The notes beneath the pieces are model-generated. The model was not told the DNA's origin. It worked only from the letters and a program-made list of their open reading frames with translations, and did not search any database. From the NCBI RefSeq assembly GCF_009765975.1, contig NZ_LMUJ01000079.1, positions 34,412 through 98,411 of the forward strand: a DNA stretch of 64,000 nucleotides. The letters run 5' to 3'. Below are positions 29,060-37,764 of the stretch, one piece after another. Position 1 is the stretch's first letter. The number at the start of each line of letters is the position of its first letter. The translations under genes were made by a program, and so were the position numbers. Source of the DNA: Acidisphaera sp. S103. GTDB lineage: Bacteria > Pseudomonadota > Alphaproteobacteria > Acetobacterales > Acetobacteraceae.

Positions 29060-30952
29060 TTACGACGAACCGACGCTGATCCAGGGCAATGCGGCCACCA
29101 CGAGCAGTCCGACCAACACCGCAAGCAGATAGGCCCAGATACGCCGCATTGCAGCGTCGGGGGAGACCCGCGCAATAGCGCACGCAGAATAATAGCCGAC
29201 CCCGAACGGCGGTGCGAACAAGCCAATCCCCATCGCCAGGATCACCACGATCGCGTAATGGACTTCGTTAATGCCGATGGCACGGGCCTGTGGGAACAAC
29301 AGCGGTCCGAATAGCACCATGGCTGGAATGCCCTCTAACACGCTGCCTAGCACAATAAAGGCGACTATCGAGATGGCGAGAAAGCCAAACGCGCCGCCTG
29401 GCGTAGTGGCCATGCTTCGTGAAAGCTGTTGGGAGAACCCTGACTGCGTCAACGCCCAAGCCATGGCCGTTGCCGCGCCTACGATCAGTAAAATCGCACC
29501 TGACAGGCTTGCTGTGTCCACCAGCATCGGGTACAGGCGGCGCAAGTCGAAACTACGATAGATCAATAGGCCGACCACGACGCTATAGACGATCCCAATG
29601 GTGGAGACCTCGGTCGCGGTGGCAATGCCACTGATCACCGCACCGCGAATCACAAAGGGCAATACCAGGGCAGGCAGTGCCGCTGTCAGCGCCTTCATGA
29701 TAGCGGGCAGGCGCGCGCGCTCCACGCCCGCAGTGTTGTCATGCCGGACGCGATGACGTGCGATCACCGCGAGGGCCACCGCCAATACGGCAGCCGGCAG
29801 CAGACCGGCAGAAAACAGTGCCGCGATCGAGACGCCGGTCACTGATCCCACGGTGATCAGCACCAGTGACGGTGGAATCGTTTCACACATTGCGCCAGAC
29901 GCAGCGAGCAACGAGACGAGTTCACCTTCGTCGGAGCCGCGCCTCAGCATTTCCGGGAACAGCACCGGCACAACGGCTGCCATGTCGGCCGACTTGGAGC
30001 CCGAGATGCCGGCAACGAGATACATTGCGCCGAGCAGAACGTAGTTCAGCCCGCCGCGCACATGACCCAGTAATGCGGCTAGAAATGCCACCATGGCGCG
30101 TGCCATGCCGGTCATCTCCACCAACATACCCAGCAGCACAAACAACGGGACTGCAAGCAGGATGAGGCTGCTCATGCCATCGTCCATGCGCGCCACCACA
30201 ACCGTGAATGGCGTCGACGTCACTGTATCGAGATAGGCGAAGGTCGCCAGGCCGAAGGCGAACGCAATCGGTACTGACAGCAGCACACCTGCACCCAGCA
30301 GCAGCACGAAGAACACCAGCAAGTTCCAGTTGTCGGCGTCGGCCAGCGCATCACCGCCAAGCGAAAACAGCACCCAAACAGAGGCAACGGTGATGATGCC
30401 GAATCCCGCATCCCTCCAGCCGAGCCGGAGCAGGCGCGCCAGCGCGGTGAACAACATCATCAGGCCAGCAATCGGGAAGGCAGCTGTCCGCAATGCGTCA
30501 TGCAGCCCAAGCGAAGGTGAGACTATTGCCCACTGGTCACCAGTGTAGTCCAGCGAAGCAGGTGTCAGCAACAACAGAAATGTCGCGCCGGCGGCCGCAA
30601 CGATCGCCTCGGCGCGCGCGCGCCAATGCGGAGTGAACCGCGCGACTACAGCGGTAAGACACATATGCTGGCCGCGTTGCCAAGCGATGACACTGCCGAG
30701 CATGGCGAGCCACAAGAATAGCGCACTGGCCAACTCGTTGGTCCATCCGAGTGGATTTTGCAGCACATAGCGAAAGATCACACCGAGCAGCAGAGTGACG
30801 ACCTCTGCCAGAACCAGAACGGCGGCCAGCAAGCCGGCAACACGTTCCAGTACCCGTTCGATTGCGAGGCTGATGACATCAGCGCTGGCGACCGCTCGGC
30901 CAGCGGCGGTGCTCACGCGAGCTGACCGGCGTATTTCTCCAGCAGCGACCAA
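29060..30952 (-). CDS. TRAP transporter fused small and large membrane subunits (DctQM)
   Basis: A 630-aa membrane protein that fuses DctQ (about residues 25-190, four membrane segments, with NPLGWTNELASALFLWLAML) to DctM (about 205-630, the many-segment transport subunit with GISGSKSADMAAVVPVLFPE and GIGLFAPPFGVGYY). With the periplasmic binding protein it forms a Na+- or H+-driven importer of organic acids. Its start overlaps the binding-protein gene by 40 nt. The N-terminal 25 residues are an extra basic cytoplasmic stretch. Confidence 0.92.
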   Translation of the reverse strand: MVAAGEIRRSARVSTAAGRAVASADVISLAIERVLERVAGLLAAVLVLAEVVTLLLGVIFRYVLQNPLGWTNELASALFLWLAMLGSVIAWQRGQHMCLTAVVARFTPHWRARAEAIVAAAGATFLLLLTPASLDYTGDQWAIVSPSLGLHDALRTAAFPIAGLMMLFTALARLLRLGWRDAGFGIITVASVWVLFSLGGDALADADNWNLLVFFVLLLGAGVLLSVPIAFAFGLATFAYLDTVTSTPFTVVVARMDDGMSSLILLAVPLFVLLGMLVEMTGMARAMVAFLAALLGHVRGGLNYVLLGAMYLVAGISGSKSADMAAVVPVLFPEMLRRGSDEGELVSLLAASGAMCETIPPSLVLITVGSVTGVSIAALFSAGLLPAAVLAVALAVIARHRVRHDNTAGVERARLPAIMKALTAALPALVLPFVIRGAVISGIATATEVSTIGIVYSVVVGLLIYRSFDLRRLYPMLVDTASLSGAILLIVGAATAMAWALTQSGFSQQLSRSMATTPGGAFGFLAISIVAFIVLGSVLEGIPAMVLFGPLLFPQARAIGINEVHYAIVVILAMGIGLFAPPFGVGYYSACAIARVSPDAAMRRIWAYLLAVLVGLLVVAALPWISVGSS

Positions 30953-31959
30953 GCCTCTTTGCCGTATTTGGCCTGGAAATTCGCATAGTAGCCGGCCTTG
31001 CGCAGCACCGCGCGGAACTGCTGGGGATCAGTGTCGTTTATCGCCATGCCGTGCTTCTGTAGATCAGCACGAGCCGTCGCGTCCTGATTGACCAAGTCAC
31101 TACGTTGTCGCAACGCCATGGCATCGAAGTGCGTCGCCATGAGCGTCTGCATATCCTCGGGGAATTGCTGGAAGGCGCGACGGTTCATTAGCAAGAAGAA
31201 CGAGTCCCACATATGGTTGGTGACGGAAACATATCTCTGTACTTCGTATAGCTTGGAAAATTCTGCGACCAACAGAGGCACCTCGACGCCGTCCACCACC
31301 TTAGTCTGCAAGGCCGAATAAACCTCGGTCCAGTTCAGGGGCGTCGGCGCGGCACCGAGGTCCTTGAACGTGGCCAGCTCGATTGCGCTGTTCGGTATCC
31401 GGATGGAGAACCCTTTCATGTCGTCCGGTGTACGAATGGCTTTGGTGCTGCTGAACACCTGGCGATAGCCGTTGGCCCAGCCCTTATCGAACACTTCCAG
31501 GCCGGCGCCACGGATCGCCGTGCGCAGATAGGTGCCCAGATCGCCGTCCATCGCCGTCCAGGCGTCGGTGTCGCTTTTGAAGGCGAAGGCCAGACCGTAG
31601 ATTCCTAGTACGGGAATCAGCGATTCCAGGATTGGTCCCGAGAGGGCCAGCATTTCCAACCCACCCGAACGGAGTTGCGACAGCATGTCCATCGCCCCGC
31701 CCAATTGATCATTGGGAAAAACCGTAATGCGGAGCTGTCCGTTCGAGTCTTTGGAAATTTCGTCCGCCGCCTGCTGCAAGCGCGAATTCAACGGATGCAG
31801 GTCCGTCATATCCGTTGCTAGCTTCAGCCGGTAGCGTGGCGCAGCCATTGCCCCTCTGCTACCAAACATCGCCGATGAGGTCGCGGCAACGCCGCCGCGC
31901 AGCAGCGTCCTCCGCGCCAGGGCAGATCCCGCTGGTAGGCCATACTGCTTACTTGTCAT
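30913..31959 (-). CDS. TRAP transporter substrate-binding protein (DctP)
   Basis: A 348-aa periplasmic protein. The N-terminus carries a twin-arginine type signal (ALARRTLLRGGVAATSSAMF). The mature DctP fold includes LKLATDMTDLHPLN, an FPNDQLGG motif, and the strand KGFSIRIPNSAIELATFKDL with the conserved substrate-carboxylate-binding Arg. The ATG at 31959 is preferred to the GTG at 31980 because AAGGGGG precedes it. It is the first gene of the dctP-dctQM-enolase operon. Confidence 0.9.
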   Translation of the reverse strand: MTSKQYGLPAGSALARRTLLRGGVAATSSAMFGSRGAMAAPRYRLKLATDMTDLHPLNSRLQQAADEISKDSNGQLRITVFPNDQLGGAMDMLSQLRSGGLEMLALSGPILESLIPVLGIYGLAFAFKSDTDAWTAMDGDLGTYLRTAIRGAGLEVFDKGWANGYRQVFSSTKAIRTPDDMKGFSIRIPNSAIELATFKDLGAAPTPLNWTEVYSALQTKVVDGVEVPLLVAEFSKLYEVQRYVSVTNHMWDSFFLLMNRRAFQQFPEDMQTLMATHFDAMALRQRSDLVNQDATARADLQKHGMAINDTDPQQFRAVLRKAGYYANFQAKYGKEAWSLLEKYAGQLA

Positions 31960-32424
31960 TCGTCCCGCCCCCTTGGCCACCTCTGCAACTCAAGAGCAAT
32001 TTCGTCGGGAAGTCATGTCATGGATGATGTCGAATTCTGCATAGCCGCCGCCTGTTTACGTTATACCATGCAGATCGCGACGGGTGGCTTGTTACGTCCG
32101 CAGCCGGTTCCGTCAGGGCTCGCGCTACGGCCCTTTCGACGGCAAACTGGCCCGAATCCGTGGGATTGAGGCGATGCGTTGCATTGGGTGCGGTTCGATC
32201 GCTGTTTCGGAGCGGCCGGGAGAGCATGCAAAGTCGTGGGGGCTGTCCTGCTGCAAGAGAGCTTGCATCTGGCCACTCGCAGTGGCGCGGCCAAGCCAGG
32301 GTGCCGCAAACCACCTGAGAATATCTCGTCCTACACCCACCGAGCTATACCTCACTTGCACCGAGCGCTGAGAAAACCCGATTGATCGCTCAGGGGCGCC
32401 TCGCCGCCAAAAGGCAACCCCAAC
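31960..32424. other. Gap without a recognisable gene
   Basis: Both strands have open frames of 70-98 codons (for example plus 32084-32371, containing AMRCIGCGSIAVSERPGEH) but none has a convincing start or family. The quoted piece faintly resembles the zinc-ribbon start of some transposases; I could not confirm it. The TRAP operon promoter should lie near 31970-32060 on the minus strand. Confidence 0.35.
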
Positions 32425-33858
32425 TCAGGAAATCATGATCTCAGTTGACGATGGACTAGTTTCGGTACGGATGCGACCCTCGCGTGCTGCTTGGCGGAAA
32501 CGCTCATAGTCCTGTTCAACTTGGTCGGCGTAGCCGACAGCATATTCCTGCAATGCATCGTCGAATACCGGGCTCGCTCCGAGATAGCCGGAGATCAGCG
32601 GCGCCTGTCCTGCCTTCGCATGGGCGCGCGCGAGTGCCTCGCTGCAAAGACCGCCGTATCGTGTCAAGCTGTCGGCTTCGTAGACCTCGATATGCGCTGC
32701 GCTCTTCATGTCGTGCAATTGCCGGACGTAGAAGTCCCGGCCGCCCGGCCCGCGCGCCCAACCCAGAAAGATATCGCTCGCTGCCTGCATCAGGCGTAGA
32801 CCCGTGACCACCCGCTCTCCCTGGTGCTTCTGGGGCGAGCCTCCGGTATAGGGTTCCAGGACCGATTTGCGCGCCTCTTTGATCTGCAGGAAGAGCGGAT
32901 CGTCGTGCTCTCCGAGCATGAGGGCTATCAGGCACCGGGTACCGACACTGCCGACACCGACCACCTTTACGGCAGCATCGACATAGCGGAAGCGATCGAA
33001 CAACGCACGATAGTCTTCCCGCAGTGTGGCGGAATATTTTGCCAGAAATCCGCGCATGATCTCATTCGTGTCCGAATTGGACGGATGGAACAACAGCGGC
33101 GGCTGATCGACGATCCGCGGGCTGCCGTCAGCCATCGTGGTGATTTTGTGGAATACATGCTCCGAGGTGTGACGCTGTGCCTCTCGGATGCTTGCCTTCA
33201 CAATCGACATGTTCTTTTGTTGCTTGCGTGATCGGTCGAGAAGATCGGTCGCCGTGATGTGGGAATACCAGACCGCCAGAGTCGATTGGTCGGCATATTC
33301 GCGCATCGCTTTGCGATAGCGGCCGGCAGCGGTGACGACCATTTCCTTGGCGATCGTCGGGGAAAATCCGCGCCATCGCGCCGCGAGCACCAGACTGGCG
33401 GCAAGGCGTTTGACATCCCATTCCCATGGCGCCGGAAAGGTTTCGTCGAAATCGTTGATGTCGAACACCAACTCTCGTTCCGGTGAGGCAAAGCTGCCGA
33501 AATTCATCAGGTGGGCGTCACCGCAGGCCTGTACTGTGATTCCCGAGATTGGCGTGTTCGCGAGGTCCGCGGCCTGCACCATCGATGAGCCACGATAGAA
33601 CGCGAACGGCGATTCCAGCATGCGCGAATGACGCAACGGGATCAGCTCTTTCATCCGATCGGCGTTCGATGCCTCGATCAATGCGACGATGTCTCGCCCC
33701 TTCTTCGCGATGCCAAGCTGCGAATGTGAGATCCGAGGCGTCGCTTGCCGCAATGTTCGGCCTTCTTCGATGCGGCTCGCGGCCGATGCGGTTTGCCGTA
33801 CGGGCGGTGCTGGAAGTTGGTCGGACCCAACGGCTAATTTTTGCGGTTTCGTTTTCAT
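32425..33858 (-). CDS. DUF2252 protein
   Basis: A 477-aa cytoplasmic protein of the DUF2252 family. Signature blocks are RHSRMLESPFAFYRG, CGDAHLMNFGSFASPE and FDINDFDETFPAPWEWDVKR; the GDAH...N and FDINDFD pattern resembles the catalytic loop and metal-binding Asp of kinase-like phosphotransferases. A later GVGSVGTRC and a basic VKLRQ-type C-terminal region complete it. Biochemical function is not established for the family. It lies 20 nt after the histidine kinase gene on the same strand and is probably co-transcribed with it. Confidence 0.88.
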   Translation of the reverse strand: MKTKPQKLAVGSDQLPAPPVRQTASAASRIEEGRTLRQATPRISHSQLGIAKKGRDIVALIEASNADRMKELIPLRHSRMLESPFAFYRGSSMVQAADLANTPISGITVQACGDAHLMNFGSFASPERELVFDINDFDETFPAPWEWDVKRLAASLVLAARWRGFSPTIAKEMVVTAAGRYRKAMREYADQSTLAVWYSHITATDLLDRSRKQQKNMSIVKASIREAQRHTSEHVFHKITTMADGSPRIVDQPPLLFHPSNSDTNEIMRGFLAKYSATLREDYRALFDRFRYVDAAVKVVGVGSVGTRCLIALMLGEHDDPLFLQIKEARKSVLEPYTGGSPQKHQGERVVTGLRLMQAASDIFLGWARGPGGRDFYVRQLHDMKSAAHIEVYEADSLTRYGGLCSEALARAHAKAGQAPLISGYLGASPVFDDALQEYAVGYADQVEQDYERFRQAAREGRIRTETSPSSTEIMIS

Positions 33859-33878
33859 TCCTCTTTCTCCAATCTGTT

Positions 33879-35765
33879 TTACGACCGCATAAATTGTTCG
33901 GCGGTTGTGATTATAGGCCGTCGGACCGGGGATTGCGGCGTCATTGATCCAGCCGTCATCGCTGCCGGCGTCAATGGAACGACGGCCCTGAGCAGCGTGC
34001 CGCCGTTCTGCCCGGGTTGAACGGTCAGTCGCCCTCCCAGTTCATCCAGACGCTCTCGCAGTCCCGCCAGTCCGACGCCCAGTGCCCTCTGGTTGCAGGT
34101 GGATGACGCGACGGCACGCATAACGGCGCATGATGGACCAACGCCATTATCGACGACCGTCAGTACGATCTCCTCGCCGCATTCGCCCGGCATCAGTTGC
34201 AGATCGACATCGATCCGGCTGCCACCGGCGTGGCGATGGGCGTTGCCGATCGCTTCCTGGGCGACTCTGAACAGCGCCATTTCGACTTCGCGTGGAAAGA
34301 GGCGCCGAGATATGTCATGCCCGATCTTCAGATCAAGCATGACGTCGCCGCGACGTGCGACGCAGTCTACGTACCACCCCAGCGCGTGCGCCAATCCGGC
34401 GTCATCCAATAAAGGCGGATGCAGCAGATAGGACAGCGTCCGGATTTCCCGCAAACTCAACTGGATCAGCCCGAGCGCGTCCCTCAGTGCCTCGGCGGCC
34501 TTGCGTGGCAGCTTGGTTCCAAGCCGCATGGCGCGTTCGGTCGCGAGCGAGGCGCCGACCAGGTTCTGCGCGGTGGAATCATGCAGTTCACGCGAAATCT
34601 TACGCCGCTCCTCATCACGGATACGGATCAATTTTCGGGGTAGCTGCCGCAGCACCTCGCTGCAGCGGCGAACCTTGGTCACGTCCTCGCATACCAACAT
34701 CAGAAACCGGCCATCGCTGATGTCGAGCATCGTCGCGCGCAACTGGAACCAGCATTGCCCAAGCGGGTAATCGATGCGAAATTCGTCGCGTGCGCCTCGA
34801 AACAGTTCGCGCAGACCGTTGGCAGTCTCGTCTGATACGGGATTGCCGGCATTGCCGGCATCGCACGCGGCAAGATAGTTCGTCCCGATTGGCAATGTGG
34901 GGGTGGCGTTTGCCTGCCAGGCGGCGTTCATCGCAAACACCGCACCGTTACTGTCCAGCACGAGAACCTGCGCTGCCAGCGCATTCAGTATGGACTGGAG
35001 CGTGCCCGGCACGTTGACAACGCCCATAGCGGGCGGGTGACGTTCTGTGACATTGTGCGTCCTGCCGATTGAACGATGGATGCGTCCGGTATCGGGTTGC
35101 CGTACCGAAGCAAGGGTGCTTTTCAACCGCCGAATTTCCCGAGGTACGGGCAGGACTTCCTCGTAATGAAGCGCATCACCCGATCCGGCACAATTGGCGT
35201 AATGCTCCGTGACCCGGTTGGCGAAGTCTCCGGTCATAAGTGCGCGCGGTGTCCGGCCGCTGGTATTCTCGGTGCGCCACCTGGTGGCCTGCTCATAGTT
35301 GGAATCAACACCATCAAGGCTAAAGATGTTGCAGGGCCCGATGCGAACGGCAACGTAGCCAGTACGATCGGATAGTCTGCGGCCGGCTTCATGATCGGCC
35401 GCCTTGGCCGGCCCCGCGAACAGCGAAGGGTCGCGGCTGTCATGCCATACCAGCAGAATGCCATCTGCGATATCATGAACCCGAATGCGTAGATTACGAT
35501 TGCCTACCCGTACATCGACCGCACTTGGGCTAGCCAGGTGGGCCACGGCGAGTTCAAGCGCCGGTGATTCGAGGCCCGGGACCATCCGACGCCAGTCCTG
35601 TCCGATACGAGATGCAAACGAAGACACAAGACCAACAGATGCGGCGTCAATACAGAGAAAGCGGCCAGCCGCGTCTACATCAATAACGCCCATCTGACGA
35701 GCGAGTAGTGGTTTGGAATTTAGATCAACACGCGTTTCGTTGGATGCGGGCATGACAATAGTCAT
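33879..35765 (-). CDS. PAS-containing histidine kinase (NarL-partner type)
   Basis: A 628-aa cytoplasmic kinase without membrane segments. Two sensory parts are visible: an N-terminal PAS-like region (residues about 20-110) and a clearer PAS (about 255-365, VLVLDSNGAVFAMNAAWQ). The HisKA_3 dimerisation block has the phospho-acceptor His 395 in RKISRELHDSTAQNLVGASL, followed by HATPase with AIGNAHRHAGGSRID and VDNGVGPS. This class pairs with LuxR/NarL-type regulators; the only one in the window is at 40757, 5 kb away on the other strand. DUF2252 follows directly. Confidence 0.9.
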   Translation of the reverse strand: MTIVMPASNETRVDLNSKPLLARQMGVIDVDAAGRFLCIDAASVGLVSSFASRIGQDWRRMVPGLESPALELAVAHLASPSAVDVRVGNRNLRIRVHDIADGILLVWHDSRDPSLFAGPAKAADHEAGRRLSDRTGYVAVRIGPCNIFSLDGVDSNYEQATRWRTENTSGRTPRALMTGDFANRVTEHYANCAGSGDALHYEEVLPVPREIRRLKSTLASVRQPDTGRIHRSIGRTHNVTERHPPAMGVVNVPGTLQSILNALAAQVLVLDSNGAVFAMNAAWQANATPTLPIGTNYLAACDAGNAGNPVSDETANGLRELFRGARDEFRIDYPLGQCWFQLRATMLDISDGRFLMLVCEDVTKVRRCSEVLRQLPRKLIRIRDEERRKISRELHDSTAQNLVGASLATERAMRLGTKLPRKAAEALRDALGLIQLSLREIRTLSYLLHPPLLDDAGLAHALGWYVDCVARRGDVMLDLKIGHDISRRLFPREVEMALFRVAQEAIGNAHRHAGGSRIDVDLQLMPGECGEEIVLTVVDNGVGPSCAVMRAVASSTCNQRALGVGLAGLRERLDELGGRLTVQPGQNGGTLLRAVVPLTPAAMTAGSMTPQSPVRRPIITTAEQFMRS

Positions 35766-36765
35766 AACACAACCCTTCCCCGAAATTATCTTTTATCCAG
35801 TCTCACGGACTCGTCCGCCGCTGAATAACCTGACACCGAAGCATATCGTAAGTTTGGGCGTCGCAATCCGTTCCACGAGCACCCGTCGCGAACCATAGTT
35901 CCGGCCTTGTTGTTTCGTCACACATATGACACCGCTGGCGCGCCGACTCTGCTGTGCCAGAAGGCCGTATGTGCCTTGAGTCCATACAAAACCCTTATGG
36001 CCTGTACAGTCAAACCCTTCCTGGGATCTAAGGCAATACCCTACTGGCGAAACGGCCAGAGAAGGCAGTCTACTTTGGCAGCGCACGGAGCGGGATTTTT
36101 TCAGGAGATGTCACAGAAGCGTCGAGATGATAATTCAGCCGAGTAATTTCGCCATATACGTTTGGGATTTACGGCGATTTTGGCAGCATCACAGGCATGA
36201 CTGCCTTTGGCAGGCGGCGAGATTTTTTCGAGAAAAATTAATAAAAATTAGGCAATGTGATGAGCATCTTGTCCCTATTGAGAAAATATGGTGATATTTT
36301 CTTTTTACGATTGTCAAATATACTTTCGTCTGCGGCAAAAGAACGAAACTGACGGTTCGGCTGATATCAGCCATTGAAGGCGGAATTCCTGATCGCCCAG
36401 CGATTTATCGAATTCAACCTGCGTGAACGACTCCTGTCGTGATATTTTTCTAGTTCTACTTGGTTTACTCCAATAATAGAACGCCCGCGTGGCCGCTGAT
36501 GCCGAACGATTCAGGCGAAATAGGACCGCCCATGCTCGAACGATCGTCCGCTCTCGGCTTCCAATCCACTAACCCTGTATCATCCCGTCATGATTCCCGC
36601 CATCGGGGAACCCTTCTTCCCAGGGATCATCCTTTACCAGACACTACGAACAAAATGCCTTCGCCGTCGGCAGATGGTGCATCTCCGCCCTCAGGCACCA
36701 TGATCTTCAGCACGAATTACGCGGATGGCCGTGATCTGCGGAATAGCGCCTCCGCTGATAATGAC
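35766..36765. other. One-kilobase gap without a recognisable gene
   Basis: No frame here has a start, ribosome site and family resemblance together. The stretch 36180-36460 is AT-rich (for example ATTAATAAAAATTAGGCAAT). Near 36580-36645 a run of inverted words (CATGATTCCC with GGGATCATCC, and GGGGAA with TTCCC) can fold into an imperfect hairpin that may serve as a bidirectional terminator or intergenic repeat. The kinase promoter should lie near its right-hand end on the minus strand, just above 35765. Confidence 0.4.
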
Positions 36766-37764
36766 TCAGCCGGGTAGACCCCGACGAATGTCGGCCGAGA
36801 AGCTTGCATCAATCTGAGCGTCCGGCGATCGCTGAATGAGGCTGCGGCGTTTTAGCACCGCGAAAGGGAATGCCTGATCCAGCAGCCCGAGTTGATAGGC
36901 GTATTGATCCGCGTAGCCGCTGACCAACACCTTCCAGTTCAGGGGGATCCCGCCCGCCACCCTCGCCCGCAATACGACGTTGGTGGTGCAGTTGTTGACC
37001 AGCGTATTATAGAATTCCGGCGTTACGGCCAGACTGGCGATACGATCGAGATAACTGAGAAACAGCTGCCGCTTTTCCTCGGGGGTAGCGTTAACACGAT
37101 AGAGATAAAGCCGCTCCCGACGAATATCGGTGCGCACGCCAATCAGATCCCGCTCGTCGGCGGCTACATAGATCAGCTCGTAGCGGCGGAATAATCCTCC
37201 GATCACCGTATACGCTTCGCCCTTCTCCCTGCGCGTTTCCACCGAAATGGCAAGGTGCCGTCCGTCGCTGAAGCCGAACGAGAGGAAGACATGCGCGATG
37301 GCGTTACCCGACCAATAGGAACTGACCATGTCTACTTCGTTCAGCCGGTCGAGCCGGTACTCGGCGTCGTAGTAGGCGGGTGCGACCGAACCATCCTTTC
37401 CATACGTCGCATTGCGCACATTCATCAGCAGCACACGGTTTCCATCCACCACCGCTCGAGCTTGGGTCGCGTATTCCGGCTCCCAATCCCGATCGTTGGA
37501 TGGCGACAATTGAAGCCACCAGATAAGGACGCCGCCGAACAGAATAAGCCCGAACACCCGTGCGACACGGCGCGGCAGGATAAGCAGGTTCGCGATCGCC
37601 GTAACGCCAACAATAGCGGCCAACGCTGATGCAAGCCAAGCGGGGCCGCGTGCCGCATAGGCCACGGCCAATACGCTCCAGGAACCGGTGCCAATCAGCA
37701 GCAAAGTCCAGACCCAGATGCCAACCCACCGCCGCCATTGCAGGGCGCCGCCTGTCCGCGTCAT
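36766..37764 (-). CDS. DUF4105 membrane protein
   Basis: A 332-aa protein with two or three N-terminal hydrophobic segments (residues about 15-95) and a large extracytoplasmic domain of the DUF4105 family: DVRN-type start after the membrane, DMVSSYWSGNAIAHVFLSFGFSDGRHLAISVETRREKGE, a block holding conserved His, and FYNTLVNNCTTN with a conserved Cys. The layout Cys/His/Asn is reminiscent of NlpC/P60-like hydrolases, so an envelope peptidase or amidase role is possible but unproven. The ATG at 37764 overlaps the upstream hydrolase stop as ATGA. Confidence 0.82.
   Translation of the reverse strand: MTRTGGALQWRRWVGIWVWTLLLIGTGSWSVLAVAYAARGPAWLASALAAIVGVTAIANLLILPRRVARVFGLILFGGVLIWWLQLSPSNDRDWEPEYATQARAVVDGNRVLLMNVRNATYGKDGSVAPAYYDAEYRLDRLNEVDMVSSYWSGNAIAHVFLSFGFSDGRHLAISVETRREKGEAYTVIGGLFRRYELIYVAADERDLIGVRTDIRRERLYLYRVNATPEEKRQLFLSYLDRIASLAVTPEFYNTLVNNCTTNVVLRARVAGGIPLNWKVLVSGYADQYAYQLGLLDQAFPFAVLKRRSLIQRSPDAQIDASFSADIRRGLPG

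Noticed and set aside
32084-32371. Plus-strand frame containing CIGCGSIAVSERP
   Set aside because: The faint likeness to a transposase zinc ribbon has no catalytic core following it.
36460-36777. 105-codon plus-strand frame
   Set aside because: Low-complexity Pro/Ser sequence without ribosome site; it overlaps the convergent DUF4105 end.
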